DNA from: Dromiciops gliroides
Taxonomy: Eukaryota > Chordata > Mammalia > Microbiotheria > Microbiotheriidae
NCBI RefSeq assembly: GCF_019393635.1
Contig: NC_057866.1
Coordinates: 1,313,001 to 1,377,000 of the forward strand
Direction of reading: 5' to 3'
DNA length: 64,000 bases
Below are positions 60,701 through 64,000 of the stretch, piece by piece (the stretch's first letter is position 1; every line of letters begins with the position of its first letter). The translations under genes and the position numbers were made by a program. Under the pieces are notes generated by a model. That model saw nothing but the letters and a program-made list of their open reading frames with translations, did not search any database and had not been told where the DNA came from.

Positions 60701-63700
60701 CTACCACCCTATTCCTCCTCCTCCTCCACCACTACTACAACTGAGAGGCCATCACCTACACCCACCACAACCACTTCTCCAGGGACTCCAACTCCAACAC
60801 CTCCACTCACTACCACCACCCCAACACCTACATCTACCACCACTCCCACGCCAGAGACACCAACACCATTCACATCTACCCCAGAGACTCAGACACCTAC
60901 TAGCCCTACCACAGAGATACCCACTAAAACCCCAACCACCATAACCACAAAGAATCCAACTCCAACTCTTTCTACAACCACAAAAGGGATACCAACTACA
61001 GTCATTACTTTAGAGACTCCAACTGCAACTGTGAGCACCCCTGAGACACCACCAACAGCTACAACAGAGACTTCAACTCCACCAGGAACAATTACAGGTG
61101 AGACAGGCCCCCCCCCCTTTCCCTTTTCCCTGAATCAAAGTTCAAACCTAATGCTAAGTGTTCTAGCTTCTCTTCCTATTGACTTCTTTCCCATTCCAGG
61201 TAAAAATGAGTCAAGAAGACTCCCCTTTTGTGTGTGTGTGAGGTAGATAGAGACATTTGGACAGACCCAAGATCAAGCTCTCAACTTGATTCCTTGGGCA
61301 GCCAGTTGCCCAGGATGCAGCCTGCCTGGGCTGACTGGAGGAACCATCAGAGCCTCCATTCATTTCCTGATTCTTCCCAGCTCCTGGGCAGACTCACCAG
61401 CCAGCCCAACTCTGCCCTACCTTGCCTCGACTTTAGCGGGTGGAATCAATGAATGCCCTTTGAACCTTCTATTTCTAGGCACAGGCCCCACCCCTCCAAC
61501 CCTGCCAGCAGAGACCACAACATCTTCCACTTCCCCTGAGACCACGACACCTATCCGGCCTTCCTTCAGCACTCCCAGTGTGAGCAATCCAACCACAGTA
61601 CGAACAACCCCCGCCCCTGGGATCACCATGGAAACCACTTCCAGCCCACTCCCACCTCCCACCACCATCATCACCACCAGCACCCTTACATCGGACTCCC
61701 AGCGTTACTGCTGTAACGTGACTGACGTGTATTATGCACCAGGTGAGAAGCAATGACAGTGGCTTGATTCCCCAAGGCTTCCTGGGAAGATGCTAAGCAT
61801 GATGCCACTCCCAGGGCATTAGCTTGGCCTCCTTGCAGACTCAGGCCCTGGTAGCTGTTCCCCAAGAGCCAGCCTGTCATAGCATGTTAGCACCCTGCTC
61901 CCTGGGGTGGGGGAGGGAGCAGCCGACAATGCCCTTGAGCGGTTGGTCCTCTGCCTTTTGGTCACATGCTTACTGGGAAGGGTTCTCTTGCTCGGCAGGT
62001 GAGGTGGTGTACAATGGGACACACGGAGGCTACTGTTACTATGTCAACTGCTCCCTGGACTGCAAACTTGAGTTCTTCAACTGGTCCTGCCCTTCAACAC
62101 CCCAGCCCACACCGACCCCCACAACAACGCCCACACCGACCCCCACGACGACCCCCACACTGACCCCCACGACGACCCCCACGATGACCACACCCTCTCC
62201 GGGCTGCCCTGACTTAGTGCCACCACGGCAGGTTTGTGGCTCCTCATGCTAAGGACAGGGCCAGTGCCCATACCACACACCCATCCCAGACCTTGATGAG
62301 TTCATAGGAATTGATCATTTTAGTATCTGAAGATGAGCCTCTTGCTTTGCCACCTGCTCTGAGTCTGTTTTCCCCTGGGCGTGGGAATAGATCTGCACGA
62401 TCCAGTCATACTCTCCTGGCCCCCTTGTGAGCAAGCTCCACTAGTTCCTTCCCTCCCTGGCCTTCAGTTTGCCCATCTGTAACATAAGTGAGCGGGACTA
62501 GGTGGCCACCAAGACCTTTCCAGCTCTGTTCCCATGAGCCTAAGGGATGGATAGTAATTTGTTTTTTAGAAGAGTGCTCGGGGTTTGGGCACATCTTGTG
62601 ACCAAATCACTCCCAAGCTAACTGGCCCAGAAAGGGCTCAAGCTCAGGATTCGGGCTCATTTACCTGCTGAAAGAGACTGTGAGCTGCAGCCTGGTGAAA
62701 GGCTCTCTCCCCTCCTCCCCTCCAACTATGGGGATGAGCATGGTATCCATCTTCCTCCTTCCAAGGCTCCCAAAGCCATTTTGGTTTTCTTTCTATCTTG
62801 TGAGTGAGACTGCTGGGTCAAGAGCCCCGGGCTACCAGGCCTGCCTGAGGTGTGGCTAGCTGGACCCTCCTAGAGTCCATGACCTGCTAATGGGGGGGTC
62901 AAGGCTGACAATCATGGGAGGCCATACAAACTGTTCTCCCACCACATCCCCAGGGATTAGTCCTGGCTCTTATTAGTCCCACTGGACAGATGGGGAAGGG
63001 ACTGGATTCCAGCTCAGTACAGATCTAGGGGTCAGGGATCTTTCTTCTACATTGTATTGTTTCCCCACAGGAGCCCAGAGAGGAGAAGGGATTGGCCCAA
63101 GGTCCCATGGGGTGACAGGGAAAGAGCTAGGCTGGGGTCCTGAATCTCTGGGTCTCAGGCCTATAATTTGGATCCTGGCCAACCATTTCTTTCCTTGCTA
63201 CTCCCATGGCTATAGGAGAACGAGACTTGGTGGTTGTGTGACTGCATCATGGCCGTGTGCAAGTACAATAACACAGTAGAGATTTTCGAGAAGGTGTGTG
63301 ACCCGCCACCCAAGCCTGTGTGTAGCAATGGTCTCTCCCCTGTGTGGGTCCTGGACCCTGATGGCTGCTGTGGCCACTGGGAGTGTGACTGTAAGTAGCT
63401 GGTCCCTTCCTGGATCAACTGTCCCCTGTGTCGATTCTGGTAGTTGGGAAAGATAGAATGACAGGTGTTACGGCGGCAGGTGGGTCTCATTCAATTCGAC
63501 AGGAATTGGGAAGTAAGTACCAACTGTGTGCCATGAGTAAGTACCTACTATGTGCCAGAAGTAAGCCCCAGGAACTGTCTTAGGTGCTGGACCTCCAAAG
63601 ATAAAAAAAGAGGTATGCAATGTGCCGCAGGAACTTAGTCAATTTGGGGAGTTTGCGAAGCGGAATTCTCAGTCCAGGAACCTAAGGCAGCTGCCTTATA

Positions 63701-64000
63701 TGCAAACAGTCCCTGGAATGAGGATTTGGGGGCTCCCAGGAAACCCCCTAGGACAGCAGCTCAGGGCAAATGCTACTTTTGCAGGTTACTGCACGGGCTG
63801 GGGAGACCCCCATTACACCACCTTTGATGGGCTCTACTACAGTTACCAAGGAAACTGTACCTATATCCTTGTGGAAGAGATCTCTCCCACCGTGGACAAC
63901 TTTGGTGTTTACATCGACAACTACCACTGTGACGTCAATGACAAGGTGTCCTGCCCACGTACCCTCATTGTGAAGCACGAGACCCAGGAAACTCTCATCA
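26655..64000 (+). CDS. MUC2: MUC2 gel-forming mucin, exons 1-34, 3' incomplete
   Basis: Secreted polymeric mucin of intestinal goblet cells and the structural protein of the mucus gel. Thirty-four GT-AG exons with consistent phases give about 3,763 codons to the window edge. Residues: signal peptide 1-21; D1 about 30-375; D2 about 375-740; D' about 745-840; D3 about 845-1230; CysD1 about 1,300-1,394; PTS1 to about 1,533; CysD2 to about 1,636; PTS2 to about 3,540; Cys-rich linker and D4 start to 3,763. Hallmarks seen: CGLCGDYNG in D1, GLCGNFNG in D2, CGLCGNFDD in D3, WSDW and WTDW in the CysD modules, and GDPH in D4. The D-domain text matches MUC2 far better than MUC5AC or MUC5B, and two CysD modules is the MUC2 number. 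Start: ATG at 26,655 has A at -3 and G at +4. The C-terminal D4 remainder, VWC repeats and cystine knot lie beyond the window. Confidence 0.97.
28716..28980 (+). CDS. MUC2: MUC2 exon 2: start of D1 (VWD)
   Basis: Residues 26-113. Contains [20 protein letters not shown] and DYNFASDC, the start of the first VWD fold with its calcium-site residues. Donor GTGAGT, phase 2. Intron 2 (28,981-31,155) carries the TG/GA tract and a MIR fragment. Confidence 0.95.
29394..29477 (+). repeat. (TG)n(GA)n compound microsatellite in intron 2
   Basis: About 28 bp of alternating TG followed by about 56 bp of GA. Alternating purine-pyrimidine joined to a homopurine run can in principle form Z-DNA and triplex structures. 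Confidence 0.95.
30090..30240 (+). repeat. MIR3-like fragment in intron 2
   Basis: 'tgtagccttgggcaagtcac', 'ttcctcatctgtgaaataga' and 'ttaaaatgctctagcaacac' in MIR order. Confidence 0.65.
31156..31270 (+). CDS. MUC2: MUC2 exon 3: D1 VWD
   Basis: Residues 114-152, [20 protein letters not shown] and [11 protein letters not shown]. Acceptor TTGTAG, donor GTAAAT, ends in phase 0. Confidence 0.94.
31639..31729 (+). CDS. MUC2: MUC2 exon 4: D1 CGLCG motif
   Basis: Residues 153-182. [14 protein letters not shown] includes the CXXC-type CGLCG of D assemblies, proposed to take part in disulfide assembly, and an NHT glycosylation sequon. Confidence 0.95.
31842..31951 (+). CDS. MUC2: MUC2 exon 5: D1 VWD-C8 junction
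   Basis: Residues 183-219, [15 protein letters not shown] and [16 protein letters not shown]. Donor GTAAGT, phase 0. Intron 5 (31,952-32,713) carries a long CCTT tract. Confidence 0.95.
32309..32552 (+). repeat. (CCTT)n/(CCCT)n microsatellite in intron 5
   Basis: Interrupted pyrimidine tetranucleotide tract with a long pure CCTT run at about 32,430-32,550. It ends about 160 bp before the exon 6 acceptor. The serine/leucine/proline open frame through it is an artefact. Confidence 0.95.
32714..32924 (+). CDS. MUC2: MUC2 exon 6: D1 C8 module
   Basis: Residues 220-289, with the Cys pattern of C8: [19 protein letters not shown] and [12 protein letters not shown]. Phase 1. Intron 6 (32,925-35,969) holds a 1.85 kb antisense L1. 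Confidence 0.95.
33838..35690 (-). mobile_element. LINE-1, 5'-truncated, antisense, in MUC2 intron 6
   Basis: Antisense L1 with 3' tail on the left, 3' UTR, and the end of ORF2. At 34,647-34,279 the minus strand still reads 122 residues of the ORF2 C-terminal region ([32 protein letters not shown]). Further upstream ORF2 text follows with stops and frameshifts, to about 35,690. It is oriented against MUC2 transcription. Non-functional copy. Confidence 0.9.
35970..36095 (+). CDS. MUC2: MUC2 exon 7: D1 TIL module
   Basis: Residues 290-331: [20 protein letters not shown] followed by [14 protein letters not shown] text (here [10 protein letters not shown]). Acceptor TTCCAG, donor GTAAGC, phase 1. 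Confidence 0.95.
36665..36782 (+). CDS. MUC2: MUC2 exon 8: D1 E module
   Basis: Residues 332-370: [20 protein letters not shown] and [13 protein letters not shown]. Donor GTGAGT, phase 2. Confidence 0.94.
36923..37061 (+). CDS. MUC2: MUC2 exon 9: start of D2
   Basis: Residues 371-417: [20 protein letters not shown], then [20 protein letters not shown], the start of the second VWD fold. Donor GTACTG, phase 0. Intron 9 (37,062-38,800) holds a CATC-rich tract and a SINE fossil. Confidence 0.95.
37447..37600 (+). repeat. (CATCC/CCT)n simple repeat in intron 9
   Basis: Imperfect CCATCCCTCCATCCTT-type units over about 150 bp. A shorter tract with the same unit lies in intron 10 at 39,190-39,237. 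Confidence 0.92.
37755..37992 (+). repeat. tRNA/MIR-type SINE fossil in intron 9
   Basis: Same family as 23,052-23,295: 'ggtgccacagtgcacagagt', 'gaccttgggcaagtcactta', 'cagggttgttgcaaggatcc'. Confidence 0.8.
38801..38911 (+). CDS. MUC2: MUC2 exon 10: D2 VWD
   Basis: Residues 418-454: [20 protein letters not shown] and [12 protein letters not shown]. Phase 0 to phase 0. Confidence 0.94.
39601..39670 (+). CDS. MUC2: MUC2 exon 11: D2 VWD
   Basis: Residues 455-477: [20 protein letters not shown] and HVT. Donor GTGAGC, phase 1. Confidence 0.94.
40122..40259 (+). CDS. MUC2: MUC2 exon 12: D2 VWD
   Basis: Residues 478-523: [20 protein letters not shown] and [19 protein letters not shown]. Donor is a weaker GTGGGG, phase 1. 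Confidence 0.93.
40366..40530 (+). CDS. MUC2: MUC2 exon 13: D2 GLCG motif
   Basis: Residues 524-578: [14 protein letters not shown], then [20 protein letters not shown]. As in human MUC2 D2, the first Cys of CGLCG is absent. Donor GTAAGT, phase 1. Confidence 0.95.
41313..41407 (+). CDS. MUC2: MUC2 exon 14: D2 C8 module
   Basis: Residues 579-610: [20 protein letters not shown] and VVDPVEYYK. Ends phase 0. Intron 14 (41,408-42,779) contains a MIR and an L1 tail. Confidence 0.94.
41660..41935 (+). repeat. MIR/THER-type SINE fossil in intron 14
   Basis: 'ctgggaggtaggtgctatta', 'gttgaggaaactgaggtaga', 'agtgacttgcccaggatcat' in MIR order. Confidence 0.85.
41937..42117 (+). mobile_element. L1 3' tail insertion with 16-bp target-site duplication
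   Basis: CAAGAAGCCACAGGTG occurs at 41,921-41,936 and 42,118-42,133. The insert ends in an A-rich tail and contains TTTTTACATGTAATTGGGG, typical of the L1 3' end. A very short, 5'-truncated, same-strand insertion at the edge of the MIR. Confidence 0.9.
42780..42906 (+). CDS. MUC2: MUC2 exon 15: D2 C8 module, second half
   Basis: Residues 611-652: [20 protein letters not shown] and [16 protein letters not shown]. Acceptor CCTAG, donor GTAAGT, phase 1. Confidence 0.95.
43578..43833 (+). CDS. MUC2: MUC2 exon 16: D2 TIL and E modules
   Basis: Residues 653-737: [40 protein letters not shown] and [14 protein letters not shown]. Contains an NLT sequon. Donor GTGGGT, phase 2. Confidence 0.95.
44256..44308 (+). 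CDS. MUC2: MUC2 exon 17: D2-D' junction
   Basis: Residues 738-755: [18 protein letters not shown] with the split serine codon. Only 53 bp. Donor GTATGT lies inside the codon run, phase 1. Intron 17 is dominated by a minisatellite. Confidence 0.92.
44366..45177 (+). repeat. Intron 17 minisatellite, ten units of 77 or 85-86 bp
   Basis: The TCTGGGACCCTGGG landmark recurs at 44,421, 44,498, 44,575, 44,652, 44,737, 44,823, 44,909, 44,994, 45,071 and 45,147. Spacing is 77 (or 76) bp or 85-86 bp. The longer units carry an extra 8-9 bp CATGCCCAC-type block. Units are nearly identical. All three plus frames stay open through it (280-320 codons), but it lies between well-defined exons 17 and 18 and is not coding. 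Confidence 0.97.
45266..45366 (+). CDS. MUC2: MUC2 exon 18: D' domain
   Basis: Residues 756-789: [20 protein letters not shown] and [10 protein letters not shown]. Includes an NVT sequon. Donor GTGAGT, phase 0. Confidence 0.95.
45582..45714 (-). mobile_element. Marsupial SINE, antisense, in intron 18
   Basis: Antisense core 'aagtgacttgcccagggtta' to 'ccccagcttcccc'. Directly followed by a short antisense L1 3' tail (about 45,718-45,806) with a CCCTCC tract. Confidence 0.88.
46162..46313 (+). CDS. MUC2: MUC2 exon 19: D' TIL'/E' modules
   Basis: Residues 790-839: [20 protein letters not shown] and [20 protein letters not shown]. Donor GTGAGA, phase 2. Confidence 0.95.
46952..47090 (+). CDS. 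MUC2: MUC2 exon 20: start of D3
   Basis: Residues 840-886: [20 protein letters not shown] and [18 protein letters not shown], opening the third VWD fold with its calcium site. Phase 0. A MIR fragment sits in intron 19 near 46,720-46,800. Confidence 0.95.
47312..47422 (+). CDS. MUC2: MUC2 exon 21: D3 VWD
   Basis: Residues 887-923: [20 protein letters not shown] and [17 protein letters not shown]. Donor GTGAGT, phase 0. Confidence 0.95.
47498..47642 (+). repeat. Tandem duplication in intron 21 carrying CTCF-like cores
   Basis: Two adjacent copies, about 74 bp apart, share GGGAAGGGGG, CCTGCTGAGAG and CTAATGAAGCCG. Each begins with a CTCF-type core: CCACTAGGGAGCGC at 47,498-47,511 (one mismatch to CCASYAGRKGGCRS) and CCACCAGAGGGCGC at 47,572-47,585 (exact match). 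The second copy abuts the exon 22 acceptor. Confidence 0.8.
47655..47834 (+). CDS. MUC2: MUC2 exon 22: D3 VWD
   Basis: Residues 924-983: [40 protein letters not shown] and [16 protein letters not shown]. Phase 0. Intron 22 (47,835-48,845) contains a CA microsatellite. Confidence 0.95.
48738..48781 (+). repeat. (CA)n microsatellite in intron 22
   Basis: About 22 CA units with one interruption at the left end. Confidence 0.95.
48846..49085 (+). CDS. MUC2: MUC2 exon 23: D3 CGLCG motif and C8 start
   Basis: Residues 984-1063: [38 protein letters not shown] and [20 protein letters not shown]. The donor is a weak GTTGGT, but phase 0 to the next exon and the continuous homology support it. Confidence 0.93.
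49664..49821 (-). mobile_element. Marsupial SINE with 15-bp target-site duplication, antisense, intron 23
   Basis: CACAGTCCTTTCCTT (49,649-49,663) and CACAGTTCTTTCCTT (49,822-49,836) flank it, one mismatch. T-rich tail on the left. Confidence 0.93.
49915..50136 (+). repeat. Purine minisatellite in intron 23
   Basis: All-purine GAGAGGGGAGGGAAGGAGGG plus (GA)n units of about 45-47 bp, at least three near-identical copies, preceded by a short TG run at about 49,858-49,877. It ends about 150 bp before the exon 24 acceptor. Confidence 0.92.
50288..50444 (+). CDS. MUC2: MUC2 exon 24: D3 C8 module
   Basis: Residues 1064-1115: [20 protein letters not shown] and [20 protein letters not shown]. Cysteines in this part of D3 form the intermolecular bonds of the mucin N-terminus in the human protein. 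Phase 1. Confidence 0.96.
50729..50860 (+). CDS. MUC2: MUC2 exon 25: D3 TIL module, first part
   Basis: Residues 1116-1159: [40 protein letters not shown]. Two sequons, NRS and NIS. Donor GTAGAT, phase 1. Confidence 0.95.
51264..51417 (+). CDS. MUC2: MUC2 exon 26: D3 TIL/E modules
   Basis: Residues 1160-1210: [20 protein letters not shown] and [20 protein letters not shown]. Donor GTAAGG, phase 2. Intron 26 (51,418-52,802) holds an old L2-like fragment at about 51,762-51,905 and otherwise nothing recognised. Confidence 0.94.
51762..51905 (+). repeat. Old L2-like non-LTR fragment in intron 26
   Basis: 'atcacctactatgtgcccac', 'aggatacaattaataaacag' and 'ctccaagagtttacaatcca' are typical of the ancient LINE-derived element abundant in marsupials. 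Confidence 0.6.
52803..52849 (+). CDS. MUC2: MUC2 exon 27: Cys-rich end of D3
   Basis: Residues 1211-1226: [17 protein letters not shown] 47-bp exon with a clean pyrimidine tract and GTAATG donor, phase 1. Confidence 0.88.
53501..53692 (+). CDS. MUC2: MUC2 exon 28: last D3 segment and first Thr/Pro run
   Basis: Residues 1227-1290: [34 protein letters not shown], then a Thr/Ser/Pro tail. Three sequons. Donor GTAGAG, phase 1. Confidence 0.93.
54125..54148 (+). CDS. MUC2: MUC2 exon 29: predicted 24-nt microexon
   Basis: Encodes VSTSLTPS between a TGCAG acceptor after a T-rich tract and a perfect GTAAGT donor. Phase 1 on both sides, so it can be included or skipped without changing the frame. 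Prediction rests on splice signals and Thr/Ser content only. Confidence 0.6.
54591..61097 (+). CDS. MUC2: MUC2 exon 30: CysD1, PTS1, CysD2 and most of PTS2
   Basis: A single 6,507-bp exon, open throughout, residues 1,299-3,467. CysD1 (54,596-54,877) begins [16 protein letters not shown]1 follows to 55,294. CysD2 (55,295-55,603) contains [23 protein letters not shown]2 fills the rest with Thr/Pro/Ser tandem repeats. Donor GTGAGA at 61,098, phase 1. If intron 30 is retained, the frame stays open to a stop at 61,244-61,246. The CysD sequences closely track human MUC2, while the PTS repeats do not align with human ones, as expected for fast-evolving mucin domains. Confidence 0.95.
54596..54877 (+). 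other. MUC2: CysD1 module of MUC2
   Basis: About 94 residues with the full Cys set, the WxxW motif (WSDW) typical of C-mannosylation sites, and [20 protein letters not shown]. CysD modules mediate non-covalent mucin-mucin contacts. Confidence 0.93.
54878..55294 (+). repeat. MUC2: PTS1 with 81-bp tandem repeat
   Basis: Thr/Pro-rich O-glycosylation segment. The ACCGTGACTCCTACC-type landmark recurs at 55,037, 55,118 and 55,199, an exact 81-bp (27-residue) period. The third unit is shortened. Confidence 0.9.
55295..55603 (+). other. MUC2: CysD2 module of MUC2
   Basis: About 103 residues: WTDW motif, [20 protein letters not shown] and [20 protein letters not shown]. Separates the small and large PTS domains, as in human MUC2. 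Confidence 0.93.
55604..61097 (+). repeat. MUC2: PTS2 coding tandem repeat array
   Basis: About 1,830 residues of Thr/Pro/Ser. A recurrent cassette, [20 protein letters not shown], can be marked by the CCAAGTCC tag, of which I count 27 from about 56,224 to 60,473. From 57,022 onward the tag spacing falls into three classes (about 122-124, 130 and 187-190 bp). The long class contains an extra block with [10 protein letters not shown]. More varied edge units (with YTTTPET and YSSSS) occur at 55,960-56,700 and again at 60,640-60,760. The repeats are nearly identical at DNA level. Confidence 0.95.
61479..61742 (+). CDS. MUC2: MUC2 exon 31: end of PTS2
   Basis: Residues 3,468-3,555: non-repetitive Thr/Ser/Pro followed by [14 protein letters not shown], which starts the Cys-rich segment before D4. 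Acceptor TTCTAG, donor GTGAGA, phase 1. Confidence 0.94.
61999..62231 (+). CDS. MUC2: MUC2 exon 32: Cys-rich segment and short Thr/Pro linker
   Basis: Residues 3,556-3,633: [30 protein letters not shown], then a short tandem of [12 protein letters not shown] units (about 62,100-62,190), then CPDLVPPRQ. Donor is a weak GTTTGT, phase 0. Intron 32 (62,232-63,215) has a MIR3-like fragment near 62,440-62,540. Confidence 0.93.
63216..63390 (+). CDS. MUC2: MUC2 exon 33: VWC-like segment before D4
   Basis: Residues 3,634-3,691: [20 protein letters not shown] and [20 protein letters not shown]. Donor GTAAGT, phase 1. Intron 33 contains an old LINE-like fragment at about 63,515-63,660. Confidence 0.95.
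63785..64000 (+). CDS. MUC2: MUC2 exon 34: start of D4, cut by window edge
   Basis: Residues 3,692 to 3,763 and on: [20 protein letters not shown] and [20 protein letters not shown]. The GDPH tetrapeptide is encoded at 63,802-63,813. In human MUC2 the Asp-Pro bond of this motif cleaves autocatalytically at low pH. No donor is seen before 64,000, so the exon continues. Confidence 0.95.

Noticed and set aside
26655..64000. Assignment to MUC5AC or MUC5B instead of MUC2
   Set aside because: D-domain sequences, two CysD modules only, and the NCSL...FNWSCPSTP and [20 protein letters not shown] segments fit MUC2. MUC5AC and MUC5B have many more CysD modules.

Overview
The window is mammalian nuclear DNA, almost certainly from a marsupial. 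The evidence is the abundance of marsupial-type SINEs (short tRNA/CORE-related elements, many with perfect or near-perfect target-site duplications), LINE-1 copies with a pyrimidine-rich antisense 3' UTR, a HAL1-like half-LINE, and many older MIR, L2 and CR1/L3 fragments. I cannot resolve the species. Nothing prokaryotic is present.

Positions 1 to about 26,590 are intergenic and repeat-dense. They hold L1 pieces, a pair of diverged retroviral LTRs (3032-3452 and 8920-9355) that may bound a decayed provirus, an antisense HAL1-like element (about 10,670-13,730) with a nested SINE, and MIR/L2/L3 fossils. Long microsatellites lie at 20,443-20,539 and 23,296-23,420. I find no convincing host gene here. 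In human the left neighbour of this gene is MUC6, but no MUC6 exon is recognisable in this window.

Positions 26,597-64,000 hold the 5' part of one gene on the + strand: the marsupial orthologue of MUC2, the gel-forming intestinal mucin. A TATA box at 26,597 precedes a signal-peptide exon. I could place 34 consecutive coding exons with GT-AG borders and consistent phases, about 11,290 coding bases or 3,763 codons, running off the right edge. In order they encode signal peptide, D1, D2, D', D3, a short Cys-rich segment, CysD1, a small PTS domain (PTS1), CysD2, a very large tandemly repeated PTS domain (PTS2), a Cys-rich segment, and the start of D4 with its GDPH site. CysD1, PTS1, CysD2 and nearly all of PTS2 sit in one uninterrupted 6.5 kb exon.

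The D domains carry out multimerisation through disulfides and pH/calcium-dependent packing. The CysD modules make non-covalent cross-links, and the PTS domains carry the O-glycans that hold water. The introns carry a minisatellite (intron 17), long CCTT and CATC tracts, L1 and SINE insertions, and a tandem duplication with two CTCF-like cores (intron 21). The best leads are the PTS2 higher-order repeat, the intron 17 minisatellite, the duplicated CTCF-like module, a 24-nt microexon and the HAL1-like element. I did not find a new molecular system.
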